Part shown: one piece after another, positions 25,701 through 36,002 of the stretch
Layout of the letters: every line of letters starts with the position of its first letter
Numbering within the stretch: position 1 is the stretch's first letter
Assembly (NCBI GenBank): GCA_019155185.1
Contig: CM032798.1
Location: forward strand, 4,415,501 to 4,479,500
Direction of reading: 5' to 3'
From: Beaufortia kweichowensis
Taxonomy: Eukaryota > Chordata > Actinopteri > Cypriniformes > Gastromyzontidae
DNA length: 64,000 nucleotides
Translations under genes and position numbers: made by a program
The notes under the pieces: generated by a model
Seen by the model: the letters and a program-made list of their open reading frames with translations, nothing else
The model's database searches: none
What the model was told of the DNA's origin: nothing

Positions 25701-28192
25701 TAACATGACAGTGACCAAATGACAAATTTGTGCTACTTTTATCCATTTCCGTGTTATGACAGAGCGTTGGTTTGGTTTTTGCAGGCCGGCAGATTGAAAG
25801 CTGCTTTCTGTCCTATTTATGACAAATGGGGCAAACATACTAACTAATCTGATTAGGCCCTTTGACAGTGACATGGAAATGTCCCACCCTGTGATCCTTA
25901 CGATCATTTATTAAAGCAGTAGAGTAATGGGATTACACATTTACCAGACCCACGCAGCTGCCAAAAGGCCGTCATCTCATACAAGCGACCAGTGAAAGGG
26001 TTTTAGTCTCTGGAATGCCTGCGGAGGGCATTATCCGGCAAGGTTTGTCTTAATGTTCTTAGTGCAATCTGTGGGGTTTGTGTAAATTCTGCAGTGGAGA
26101 TCAGATGCATTTAGGTGCTGCAAATTATAATGTCTGTTGGTGTTGCAATATGATGTAGACTCATTGACCTGATAGTATTGTTCTTGCCTTTGTCTTTTAG
26201 TTTTATCAGTCATTGACATTTATCATTTCTTTGCAAGTGCTTTACTGTAATACTGTAATATTTTCTATAATGCTTTCGAATGAGATTTGCTTATGTTGAA
26301 CTTGTAACACTGCTTTAAATGAACTCCAAAACGGACACAGTATTACTTTAAGCTTTTAATATCTAACCTGTTTTGTCTATAACATCCAGCCTCGGCAGAT
26401 ATCACTGCATTGGTTGACTTCTCTCATACCCGCTGTCACTTCTGTTCGGTCCCACAGGAAACCCCGGATAAACTCCCAGCTGGTGGCTCAGCAGGTGGCC
26501 CAGCAGTACGCCACCCCTCCTCCCCCAAAGAAAGAGAAGAAGGAAAAACCCGAGAAGGATCGAGGCGAGGGGGAGCGACCCGAAAGAAATCCACCCGACA
26601 GCGAACATGCAGACAAGGAGAAGAGCGAGGAGCAGCAGCCCGACAAAGAGAAGAAAGACCGAGAGAAAGAGATCACACCGGCCATCACCAAGAAACCCAA
26701 CAGCAAAAAGAACAGGTCCGTTTGTCACCATTAACTCTGTGTGTGAGTCCTCAGATGTTCCGCTTTATAGCACATATCCTCAAGGGTCCTTCTCATCTCT
26801 TTACAGACCCAAGTCAGACAGTCATCAAAGCCCACCCAGTGAAAGAAACAGCATTCAGTCCGGCAAATCCACAACCAAGACCAAGAACTCCCACAACTCC
26901 AGGTATCTTGACTTTATCACTTCCGTTAAGTGATTATAGGAGATAAGTGCCTACTTGTCGGTTTGGAATGGAGAACCGGTTCTTGATTTAGGACTAGTTT
27001 ATATTTAATTTAACTAGTTCCTCTAGTTCTTCTCTGTTTTCAACTAAAAATAGTAATGAATTGCTTAATTTCCATTCCTAGCGTGTAGTGTCCTTTCTTT
27101 TCTCTCATAAAGCTGCTGAATGGCACTTTATAAAAGGCACAATAATGATAATAATGGCAGCAGGAGATCTGGCTTGTCATCCTGAGAATCTGTTGTAAGT
27201 CATTCTGACAGTGAACAAAGCTGGCAGACACAGCGAAAGTCACTATAAGTCTCTCTCTCTTCGGGTCTGTCTGTCTCTTTCTGTCTGAATGAGTCGTGGG
27301 CTGATCTCAAATGAGCAGCACAGTTTTACTCCCCCACACACGCCCTGTTGGCTGCCTTCCCTTCATTCTGTTTCTGTGTGCTACTGCCAGAAGAGCTCAT
27401 TGTGTCACATTGTCTTGGAGGCAGCTAACAACTGAGGCTAATGCCAATCAATGAGATTCAGCTTTGTGTGAAAACCCTGGAAATGTGTTTCTGCAGTTTT
27501 GTGTGGGGTTTTTTTGGAAGGTTTGAGGAATACTTGTTGTGTGAATGTCAGTTTTGCTGATGTTTTTATGCTGTTCAGTAATAATCTCATTGATGTTTGT
27601 CTTCTTCTTTTTTTCTTTCCAAATAAATATTTTATCATGCGTGTTTAACAGTGAAAAGTGCTTTTCAAAGCATTATTACATTTATGTAGTAGTCCTAATA
27701 GAAGTAACTAATTATTTTATATTGTTGTTTTATGCAGCAACAAAACATGAATGTATCTATAACATTAAGCATGTGCAGATTCGTCATGAGACTGATCTTT
27801 ATTTCTTCATATTAGTTAATATTTTACACAATCATATTAATGTATATGTATTTATTAAATAGAAATGTAACATGCATTACTTGAGATTCCATCTGATTAC
27901 ATAACAGACCTTGTAACCCTCCTGACTATTTGACTTCCACAGGCCCAAGCTGAAGAACATCGACAGAAGCACAGCCCAGCAGCTGGCCATCACTGTGGGA
28001 AATGTCACAGTGATCATAACAGACTTTAAGGAGAAGACCCGCACCTCCTCCACCTCCTCCTCCACAGTCACCTCCAGCGCCGGCTCGGAACAGCAACACC
28101 AGAGCTCCGGCTCCGAAAGCATGGACAAGAGCTCATCTCGTGCATCGACCCCAAAGGGAGACCTCTTGATCGGGCACGACGAGTCGTTCTGA
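13717..28192 (+). CDS. rybp: RING1 and YY1 binding protein (Polycomb PRC1 adaptor), five exons
   Basis: RYBP is a nuclear adaptor of variant PRC1. It binds RING1/RNF2 and promotes H2A ubiquitination, and it also binds ubiquitinated H2A and YY1. The joined CDS is 13717-13742, 15036-15161, 26458-26715, 26807-26902 and 27943-28192, encoding 251 aa. Human RYBP is about 228, so this one is longer. The ATG has a strong Kozak context (CACCATGG) and no in-frame upstream ATG nearby. Residues 1-51 contain a RanBP2-type zinc finger with W23, C25, C28, N32, C39 and C42. Residues 52-137 are lysine/glutamate-rich. Residues 169-203 form the RING1B-binding segment (PKLKNIDRSTAQQL, then VTVIITDFKEKTR). The C-terminus is Ser/Thr-rich and ends DESF. 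The SQLVAQQVAQQYATPPPPKK stretch and the presence of exon 4 favour rybp over its paralog yaf2. Teleosts may carry a second copy (rybpa/rybpb); which one this is cannot be told here. Confidence 0.96.
14244..14498. mobile_element. MITE copy 1 in rybp intron 1
   Basis: The left end ATATGTGACTCTGTC and right end GACAGGGTCACATAT are inverted repeats of 15 nt with one mismatch. There is no open frame of significance. It is followed 82 bp later by a second, diverged copy in the same orientation sharing ATATAACCTTGATATCTTTA and TTGTTATCTCATAA internally. Confidence 0.65.
14581..14819. mobile_element. MITE copy 2 in rybp intron 1
   Basis: The element starts CATATGTGATCCTGTCTG and ends near GACAGGGATCTGAAATATGTC. 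Its internal sequence is collinear with copy 1, including GTGAAAATATAACCTTGATA. The right terminus is more eroded than in copy 1. Confidence 0.6.
15036..15161 (+). CDS. rybp: rybp coding exon 2 (RanBP2-type zinc finger)
   Basis: The acceptor is TTCAAAG|G and the donor is CCAG|GTATGG. The 126 nt encode residues 9-51, including W-D-C-x2-C (W23, C25, C28), N32 and C-x2-C (C39, C42). This is the full NZF-like finger that in RYBP binds ubiquitin/H2A. The exon is symmetrical (phase 2/2). Confidence 0.96.
17514..17560. mobile_element. Right end of an AGTTCACCC-type MITE
   Basis: GTGATGATGACAGAATTTTA followed by CTTTTAGGCGGACTATCCCTTTA matches the right terminus of the family seen in fuller form at 47752, 54710 and 55455. 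The left arm is not recognisable, so this is a remnant. Confidence 0.55.
20179..20199. repeat. Perfect 9-bp inverted repeat with 3-nt loop in rybp intron 2
   Basis: ACCCCCAAA (20179-20187) is followed by TTC and then the exact reverse complement TTTGGGGGT (20191-20199). The flanking DNA is unique-looking. It may be a binding palindrome or chance. Confidence 0.7.
26458..26715 (+). CDS. rybp: rybp coding exon 3 (conserved QLVAQQ block and charged region)
   Basis: The acceptor is CCCACAG|G and the donor is AACAG|GTCCG. It encodes KPRINSQLVAQQVAQQYATP, then a long Lys/Glu/Asp-rich low-complexity tract to residue 137. The charged tract is roughly twenty residues longer than I recall in mammals and accounts for most of the size difference. 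The out-of-frame readings of this purine-rich exon are long but spurious. Symmetrical exon of 258 nt. Confidence 0.95.
26807..26902 (+). CDS. rybp: rybp coding exon 4
   Basis: The acceptor is CTTTACAG|A and the donor is TCCAG|GTATC, after a 91-bp intron 3. The 96 nt encode PKSDSHQSPPSERNSIQSGK and a Thr/Lys/Ser-rich end, matching the PPSE.NSIQS.. TTKT segment of RYBP. The paralog YAF2 lacks this segment, which helps identify the gene. Confidence 0.93.
26903..27942 (+). other. rybp: rybp intron 4
   Basis: A 1.04 kb phase 2 intron from GTATC to CCACAG. The central part near 27250-27500 has pyrimidine-rich stretches. The rest is AT-rich without recognised elements. Confidence 0.85.
27943..28192 (+). 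CDS. rybp: rybp coding exon 5 (RING1-binding domain) and stop
   Basis: The acceptor is TTCCACAG|G. It encodes residues 169-251, starting PKLKNIDRSTAQQLAITVGN and continuing to TVIITDFKEKTR, the beta-hairpin that docks on the RING1B C-terminal domain. A Ser/Thr-rich tail follows, ending DESF and TGA (28190-28192). The 3' UTR continues in the same exon. Confidence 0.96.
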
Positions 28193-29618
28193 GTGCCACG
28201 GACACTGTAGAAACAGTGGGAGCTCCAAGGGATGTATTTCTCCTCTGTTTTCCCTCACCTTGCCCTTAGCCCGATCATTTTTGTCTTTGAGAGATGGATA
28301 TACATTCATGGTCATGCACACATACATTTGTGTGGATGATGCAAACACATTTCACTGGACCATGGATTTGGGCATAATCCTTCCCGTACTTTTCTGGAGA
28401 CATCCCACTCTTGTATGTATTGTTTTATATTTGTAAGTGGATGTGCAGCAGAATCGACTTTTTTTTCTTTTGTTAAAATATATATATGTAAATGTCCGCT
28501 GTGCACAATAACCACCTACATTTTAACTGTTTCGGACCATAATTGCTCTTATTTATTATGTTGCATCTTTCTACTTTTAGACGTTCGTTTGTTTTGTTTT
28601 GTTGATGCTTTGCTCAGCTAAAGTAGCTCAAGCCGACGGCTTTCCTCTTAGTGTTGGATTTTTACAGAAACTCCTGAGAAACTTCCTACAATGGTGCTAG
28701 ATACACTGTGAAATGGCTTCAATCCTCCGACTGGCGATCACACCATTGAAACGGATCCCACTAACCTCACTCACGAAGACGATGGAAATATTTGTGCATT
28801 CTTTTTCTGCTTTGTTTTGGGATGTTTCCATTTTGCAAGTTGCGTTAGTGTCTCAAGATCAAGTTTTACCATGTGAACGCCTTTTCCAACTAACTATGGA
28901 AAGCGTGGATTTGCACCCGTTTGCTATGGGGAGGACGGCTGGGATTCACAAACTGCATGGTGTGGATTCGGAATTTCAGATGTTCTCATGCTGAACGAAA
29001 CTTTGGTTGTTCTCATTCGGCTCAACGTCTGGTTTTGCAAATTTATTTGACAGCTGTTATTGTCAATTCTGGTATACATATGATGTATTGTAAAAACACT
29101 ACAAGGGTTTGACGTCTCATCAGATCTATTATTGAACTACATTGTGCATCCTGCAGTTAGTTATTAATTGAAAGAAAATGATTTTAGCGTTAGGGCCTAT
29201 GTTTGCCTTGTTTTAATTTGATCTTCAACTCATCTCAAATGTAGATGAGTTTTGACATGCTAACTAAAACAGTCAAATAGGAGAAATTTGAAGAAATTGA
29301 TGTGAATATCTGGTGCTGAACTCCAAACACTTGATAAATACAAAGCATTCAGTGCTAACATTTACTTTGTTAATTGAAACAAAAGCATGATTTCACAGGA
29401 TATTATTCCCTCCTCATCAACTCAAAATAAGATGTCTAGCTGACAGTCCTGCAAATTTAAAGGTGTCCTCCCTTTGAACTGTATTAAACTTGTACAAAGT
29501 ATGTGTATATGATATGAGTTTTATTTATTGAAGGACCAAAGGAATTTGATATCGATGACATGCTAGACGCAAATGAATAATTCAAAATGTAATTAACATA
29601 TGTGTGATATAACATTTT

Positions 29619-29624
29619 AATAAA
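29619..29624 (+). terminator. rybp: Candidate proximal polyadenylation signal of rybp
   Basis: AATAAA about 1.43 kb after the stop codon, in the context TTTTAATAAAGTCTC, followed within 30-50 nt by T/GT-rich sequence (AATTGTGTAATTCTTGT). Confidence 0.5.
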
Positions 29625-31061
29625 GTCTCTAATATAATCCATTTCAATTGTGTAATTCTTGTCACTTATATGCAGAATATTTGTACACTTGTAAATTCAT
29701 AGACATTGAAGTCAAAATTAAGGACAATGTGTTCATCCTGGAAAGACATGATCTTTTGAATTGCTCATGAATTGCATAAAGTTATTACAGTGGAAATTTC
29801 ATCAAGGTGTTTTTCTCAAACCTGAATTGTTCTTATTAAATCTTATGTATGTTTTGAGATGAAGATATGGTTTCTTTTTCTCACACAACTGGTGAAAATG
29901 GTTCATTGACAACTTTGAAGTTGAAACTGATTTACTGAAAAGGCTGCTGCTTGTGTTAATGATCATTAGCAGAAGTAGATCGACTACATGCATTATGTAC
30001 AAATGAAGGCTTTATTGAATCAGTTGTTTTCATTGTGTCTTTTGATGTATTTGTGATGTTAACCAACCAAACCGGTGTTAATTGTTAAATACAAAGCATT
30101 TAAATTGTACTGATTTTGATTTAGTTTTATGACCAAATTAAATCGGTGAGGGGAAACATGGACATTATCAAGGCACTATTTGTTTCTTTTTTCCTAGAAG
30201 TATGCAAATTGGTAACCGGTATAGTAGATGTTTGACAAATCAATGTTCTGATCATTTTACAGATGATTTTACAAGATATATTAACCCTTGCAAAGCAATG
30301 TACAGCCTGCGTAAAATTTCTTAAAATTGATAAATATAGCCATTTTGTCACTTGCCTTACCCGCTGTCATAAACAGTTACCTGAATTTTGTAAACGTGTA
30401 AAGACTGAATTGTATCTTAATTTATTTAAATTTAAAGAGGAAAAACAAGATTTGCTGAATTTTAAATTGTGCTTATATGTCTAACTCAACATGGTGCAAA
30501 AGCCAACATAATAGGCTATGAATGGCAATGGAGCTAAACGTTTTCTTTCCTTTTTTACACGCAAGCAGTTCTGTTCTTGTGTACGACCAGTAACCTTAAT
30601 TTACTGTGTAAAGATGGTTACATTTTTTAGCTTTGTTTGTCAGAAACCCAAATATAGAATGCTTGTTTACATATAGCGTTAAACTTGTGAAATGTAAGTG
30701 TTTCTGTATAGTCATGGCTTCTTTCATTTTGTCATTGTCTTGTAAAAATGCTTTTACAGTTTCATTTTGCATATTAACTTTGAGTCTGTTAGTTAACAAA
30801 TCTAATCTTTTGGTTTTGTCTTTTGTTTTGTGCTAGTTGCTGTGTTATTGGTAATTTTGTGGGGCTTATGTTAATTTGACATGTAAATGCGTTTTGGGAT
30901 TTTTTTTGTTTTATTTTTTGCTCCTTGTCTGTAGCTGATACAGAGCTAACATTCGACACAACTTTCGGCATGTGCACGACTTTGCTTTTAGAAGCATTTT
31001 TTAATTTCCCTTGCTTCCGGTAGAAATGTCTATTGATGCATTTTGCTTGTTTTTTTCCACA

Positions 31062-31067
31062 AATAAA
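31062..31067 (+). terminator. rybp: Candidate distal polyadenylation signal of rybp
   Basis: AATAAA in the context CCACAAATAAAATGTTC, with a strong downstream GTGTTTGTTTTTTTT element about 17 nt later. This is the best-formed signal in the region. Confidence 0.65.
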
Positions 31068-31344
31068 ATGTTCAATTTAACAGTGTTTGTTTTTTTTCAT
31101 ACAATTTCACAATCACCACAGCCATGGCTAAGGTAACTCAATTATGACTACAGGAGTCCTATAAACACTGTAAGCAATTAAAACAAATTTTCCGCACTAG
31201 ACAACAAGCCATCAAACCAAGAAGCCTCCGTAAACAAATCATTCTAGACCCTTTTTGCTAAATTATGTATTTTGAAACGCATCATTACGATTACTTTTAC
31301 ACTGGGAGTCCCCCTCAAGTTCATATACAGACTAGAGTAGCGTG

Positions 31345-31513
31345 CACTCTAAATAAATCTGCTTTAAAATGTTCTTCATTGCTATGCTATTGAAGAACAA
31401 ATTTTGGTTCCTAAAAGAACCTTTCTCTAAAATTATTGTTTTACCTTTTTAGTACTACAAAGAACCTTTTGTGAAACAGAAATCGTGAAGCACTATTATT
31501 TTTATAAGAGTGT
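31345..31513. mobile_element. CACTCT...AGAGTG MITE (GGTTCTTT family)
   Basis: Starts CACTCTAAATAAAT and ends ATTTTTATAAGAGTG, with internal GAAGAACAAATTTTGGTTCC, AAAGAACCTTT and CTACAAAGAACCTTTTGTG. The same internal phrases and end occur at 57768-57973 next to gpr27. Non-autonomous, no coding. Confidence 0.7.
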
Positions 31514-33195
31514 AACAACATTAACATGTTGTACAAATGTTTGACAACCCAAAACTGTCCAAATAATCTAAATATGAACTGAATATCAGAATCTGAATAA
31601 TATATCTGAATACCAAACCAATGTCCGTTTTGCTAAATTCTTTACTTTAAAAAAATGTGCATGTGCTGTCTGTTTTTAAAATAAATAACTCTTGAAATCT
31701 TCTATATATTTTTATATATATTATATTTATTCTGTAATAGAATATATATATATTTTTATCTGTATTTTGATCTAGACAGAGACATTCATTGATTCATGAT
31801 ACTGTCTGGGACCATTTTGCTGACTCACAGGACTTATTTCTATTTTTATGGCCTTGCGTCCAATAACCTTTAAAAACTTTTAATGGACACAATTTAGTAT
31901 GCAGTATAAAGGTTTGTACTTGGTTGTACAATGATAAGTCTTGTTCTGGGCCCGCTGGGAGCTGTCTTAGCTGGGATGGAGATGTCAGAGCAGGTCTTTC
32001 ACCTCTCATGTAATGCACTGACACTCAACCCAGGGGAGAGCTGGAGTCATAACCCTTCACACATGTATTAAACTCCTTTTCTGTCTTTTTAGCTAAATGA
32101 CTTATGTCAGCGTTCCCTGAAAAAATTCATTGTTCTGTAGCTCTACCTCCTGCGATTTTAGCTTTGACTATGTGCTAATATTGTTACATTTGTATTCTGT
32201 ATCTCATCCTCAGCGGTCAAAATTGAGAGGTTTGTTTAATACCCGTTAAGAATCCTATGAAAGAGCTGAAAGTTTGATAATCTGCATAGAAGAGTTCATG
32301 TTTGATTCAACTTCACACCCTTCAAAACACTCGCCTCCATCATCGCCCCCAATTCTCGCTTTCATTGTGACTGAGTCTCTCAGCACATGTCTGGTCTCCG
32401 AGGTCCTGAAGCTTCTATCATTAAATGGCAAAACCAATTGTAGTTTTAACTCCTCTCCCTGGGCTATCCGGTGACAGGCTCGGCTTCGCCCCGCTCCGTT
32501 CGTCCTGACTGATGCGTTTCCAGACAAGCCCCGGGGATCTCCAGAGAGAGCCAGATGGAGAGGGGGCCACATCCCTACCGTTCCCCACCTTGTTCTCGCT
32601 CCAGATGGGTCTTTTCCACAGCATTCCCTCCCTCCAGACCACAGGGTGAGGAATTCCATATGCCGGGGAAGGGGGGGAACATCTGCAGATAAGGGAAAAG
32701 CTATTCATACGGGGAGGAAATCAACAGGCACCGTTCCAAAAGGTTGGTGAACATGTTTAACAGAGGCTCCGTGGAGACAAAGGGAAAAATGTGTGTATAA
32801 TGACACCATGAATAGGTGCTTGAAGAAGCGTGGGTTATTTACTGTTCTGGGCTAATATTCATCTGTGGATTTATGATTAGGTGCTGCTGGGTTAATAAAG
32901 AGAGTATTTGTTTAAGTATAATAGCCCTGTTTGGATTGCAAGTGGAATTTTTAATGTGGAAAAATTCTAATGGGGAAATAATATAAAAAAATAGAATATA
33001 GAATAGAAATATTTAATATTTATTCCTATTTAATTCTATAGAAATATAATTAAATAGGAAATTATGCAGTAGGATCTTTTTTGATTCTTATGATTTTTTG
33101 CTCAATCGTTTATGTTTGACCAAACAAGATTCAGACAATTTTGAGCTTCTGATATCTGAAACATTTTTGTACTCAAAACATCTGCCGTTTGCTTT

Positions 33196-33231
33196 GATTT
33201 GACTTTGATTTTTGATTTGACTTTGATTTTT
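33196..33231. repeat. Tandem duplication of an 18-bp unit
   Basis: GATTTGACTTTGATTTTT is repeated exactly twice in direct tandem. The function is unknown and it is probably replication slippage. Confidence 0.8.
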
Positions 33232-33829
33232 GAATATCAGATCCACAAATGATACTTTATCCCATAACCCAATTTTATCAAACTTGCTTAGATATGTTGT
33301 CAAAAAGCATGCTTGATGTGAATTGATTATCTTAAACCTCTTATGTCAATGAATTTAGATGTGGATTGATAATTTATGACCAAGCGTATTCTATTGTTTG
33401 CATTCACAGAAACGCACTCACAGGTCTTCCCATAAAACAGCACAACTGATCCAGCTTCAACATGTCAGTCTTAAAGCAGAATCAATACGTAAAATCATTT
33501 ATCTGATGAGTGCTGCTCGAAGCAGCATTGATCTCCACCTTGCGGGAAGGAATTCCTGCACGCTTAGAAATTGAGTCTGTCTTTGTTTAGTTCGGGGAGG
33601 TGCACATGGTTTGATGGATTTTAGACAATTATGTTTTAGACGGTGTAAAACAATGCAGCAGTGGGGAGCGAGACAGCAACAGTCATCTGTTTGCTTAAGT
33701 GTTTGCATAAGACAGTCAATGCCTCTGAGAAGCTGTTTTATCTTCCTTTGTTTTTCATTCATCCCCTAGTTTCCATTTAGGTTTATTATCCATCAAGTAC
33801 TGCATCGCAACATCACGTGGGTCTATGTT

Positions 33830-34103
33830 AAGTCTAAATGCTGTCTAAGTAGGTGACACACTAGTTATTTGCCAAATTATGCATATTTTGCCAAACATTC
33901 TGTCTAGGTAAAGTGTTCACTTGAGATGCCTGTTGATATCCAAAAATGCTGTTTGCCTTACTAGAGTTTTACTAGGTTTAAAGGTGACTTTTGTACTCAA
34001 AAATGCTGTCTAAGTAGTTGACTCACTATTTTTGGACTAGTTTTAAGTTGAAAACGCTGTCTTGGCATTTTTGCAGTCCAGCATACTAGATTTTAAGACA
34101 CAG
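33830..34103. repeat. Diverged tandem-like interspersed repeat (AAATGCTGTCTAAGTAG)
   Basis: The phrase AAATGCTGTCTAAGTAGGTG recurs as AAATGCTGTCTAAGTAGTTG about 165 bp later, with weaker copies (AAATGCTGTTTGCC and AAACGCTGTCTTGG) in between. Related to the fragment at 3831-3872. Confidence 0.55.
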
Positions 34104-34760
34104 TCCCTGCAACAGATCATCATACAAGACAACAAACATTGAATTTTGGTGTAAAAACGTTGCACTTATCAGACAATCCGAGCTATCGTTATTATGCTAA
34201 GTAGTGGAGTGTGTTTTCTAGAAACACTTTTCATTGCTTGATCTTTGTTTGCATCTATGAATGGACAGTGATAAACACTGACCTAGCTGATTAGCGAAAA
34301 GAAAAGAAAGGAATTTGCATGACCAAGTCATTATGTATGAACAAGAGAGTGACAAATGAGAGAATTCACAGGCAGAAATAGGGACGTTGCATGAATTAAA
34401 ACACATAATTAGCAATTGTGCAAGAACACACACAAATGCTGAACTACCTCCTGAGCCAGTTATTAATAATTGATAACTGGGAGCCTCTGTATCGCGTGAG
34501 AGGCATATCTGCAGGTCTGCAGTAATAACTCCACTGCTGCTCGTATCTTTATTTGTCTCGATTTGCTACAGCTCCTGTGGGCTTGTCTTTGTGTTTGTTT
34601 TAAAGTGAGCTCTGTACAATAATCTCTGGAGGCTTAGAAACTCAACAGCTCTTTTTATAGCTTATTAACTGCAACTATACACTGCAAAACAACATTTTCT
34701 TATCTCTTGTTTTCCAGTAAAATGTAAGGAGGACTAATGTAAGGGCTATTTTGCATTTCT

Positions 34761-34811
34761 ACATTTACATGTATTTATTTAGCAGATGCTTTTATCCAAA
34801 GCAACTTACAA
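34761..34811. mobile_element. SINE 3'-tail fragment
   Basis: ACATTTACATGTATTTATTT then AGCAGATGCTTTTATCCAAA and GCAACTTAC is the reverse complement of the HE1/DANA-like SINE tail seen complete at 48021-48157. No tRNA-like head is present. Confidence 0.6.
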
Positions 34812-35587
34812 ATTTCGTTTAAAATGTAAATGTAGTTTGTCTGTAGTTAAATGTATTTTGCTCTCGGGTTGTTTAGATATTTTCATTAGAAAACGAGATG
34901 AAATTATTGAGTAAGCAGATTTTTGTGCAGCGTAGAGTGTGAGTGAAAAATTATTTCTGCCTGTCAGCAGATGTTTAAATGAAGATTTACTGGTTGTACC
35001 CTATGTGCTTTTCCTATACATCTCTTCAATGTAATATTTTAAGCATTTTTTGTTTCCGGTTTTTCATGCAGAACTTGAAAGATTAATGGTGAGCCTGTAT
35101 CAAGACAAGATTAACAAAAAATAAAATAGTTGTTCTTAAACAACCCCAGAAACATCCGTTCTGGTCAACTGTTGTATAAATGGGTTAATAGCATATTGCA
35201 GTCTGTGACTCTGATAATGTCAAGCGTTTGCATGAATGACTGGCACAATTGTTGCTAATTCTCTTAATTTTACAATGAGCGACTTTATCACATTAAATGC
35301 ACTTAGCACATTTAATGCAAGTGCTTCATCATTTGAAGTAATTATCCTTGAACGAATGCTTTCTCATTGCCGGCCAGTGCGATGTGTAATCATTCCTGAC
35401 CCTCTCAGTAATCTGCTTCTGTTAAGTATCTGAACTGCATAATGTGAAGCCCTGGCTGCTAAATAATTAATGAGAATAAATTGCACCGAATGCAACCTCC
35501 ATTTATCTGAGTGCTAATAACTTTGATTTTACCTGCCTGGCGCTAATCTCACAGCTGGTCAGTGAGTGCAGAAGTTCATCCTAACAC

Positions 35588-35798
35588 AAACACGCACACA
35601 CACACAGGTTTCCATGTTTTATGGGGTATCCTGTAACCTGCACCCTACCTTTAAACCTAACCTTCACACCAACCTTTCTGCATTTTTCTGCATTACATAT
35701 TCAAATTAACATCATTTTGTATGATTTATAAGCTGTTTCCCTCATGGGGACCAAAAAATGTCCCCACAAGTTCAATTTACTCTCTTTGAGGGGACATA
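35588..35798. repeat. Fish repeat with ATGGGGACCAAA / TGTCCCC motifs
   Basis: A CA-rich start leads into GGTTTCCATGTTTTATGGGG, then a CCTAACC-rich middle, then CCCTCATGGGGACCAAAAAA and TGTCCCCACAAG. This arrangement is a common teleost interspersed repeat as I recall; the family name is not certain. It abuts another repeat at 35800. Confidence 0.55.
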
Positions 35799-35799
35799 T

Positions 35800-36002
35800 A
35801 CACTCTAAAAACAGATGTGTTGTCCCTAACTAGACACATCTTTGTGTTAATTTAAAAACAATACATTTCGTGTTACTTTTAACTCAACTTGTGTTACTTT
35901 CAACTCAACATGTGTTGTCCCTTTTATGTATTTGACACAAAATGACACATTATGTGTTAAACAGCATAACACAAAAAATGTGTTAAAAAATAACACATCC
36001 TT
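35800..36002. repeat. Short repeat rich in TGTGTTA / AACACA inverted motifs
   Basis: Begins ACACTCTAAAAACAG and contains many copies of GTGTTA and its complement (TTTGACACAAAATGACACAT, ATGTGTTAAACAGCATAACA). The start resembles CACTCTAAAAA MITE termini, but the expected right end is not intact. Confidence 0.5.

Larger units (their letters stand above)
15162..26457 (+). other. rybp: rybp intron 2, large
   Basis: An 11.3 kb phase 2 intron with no exon that fits the rybp reading. It carries a MITE end at 17514-17560 and a short hairpin at 20179-20199. Several unique, less AT-rich blocks (about 16000-16600, 18270-18560, 19330-19800, 21000-21440, 22220-22720, 25140-25400 and 25850-26040) resemble conserved non-coding elements in composition. 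A long second intron rich in candidate enhancers would suit a developmental Polycomb gene. The enhancer role is inference only. Confidence 0.8.
28193..31090 (+). other. rybp: rybp 3' UTR (predicted)
   Basis: About 2.9 kb of AT-rich sequence follows the stop without repeats, ending at a canonical AATAAA (31062-31067) with a GT/T-rich run just downstream. A second AATAAA at 29619-29624 could give a shorter isoform of about 1.45 kb. Two UUAUUUAUU nonamers, the core AU-rich instability element, occur at 28549-28557 and 29521-29529. A long 3' UTR also agrees with what I recall of mammalian RYBP mRNA. The exact end needs transcript data. Confidence 0.65.

Noticed and set aside
26410..26946. 178-codon frame overlapping rybp exon 3 and 4
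   Set aside because: Another reading frame of the purine-rich exon; the spliced rybp frame matches the known family and splice sites.
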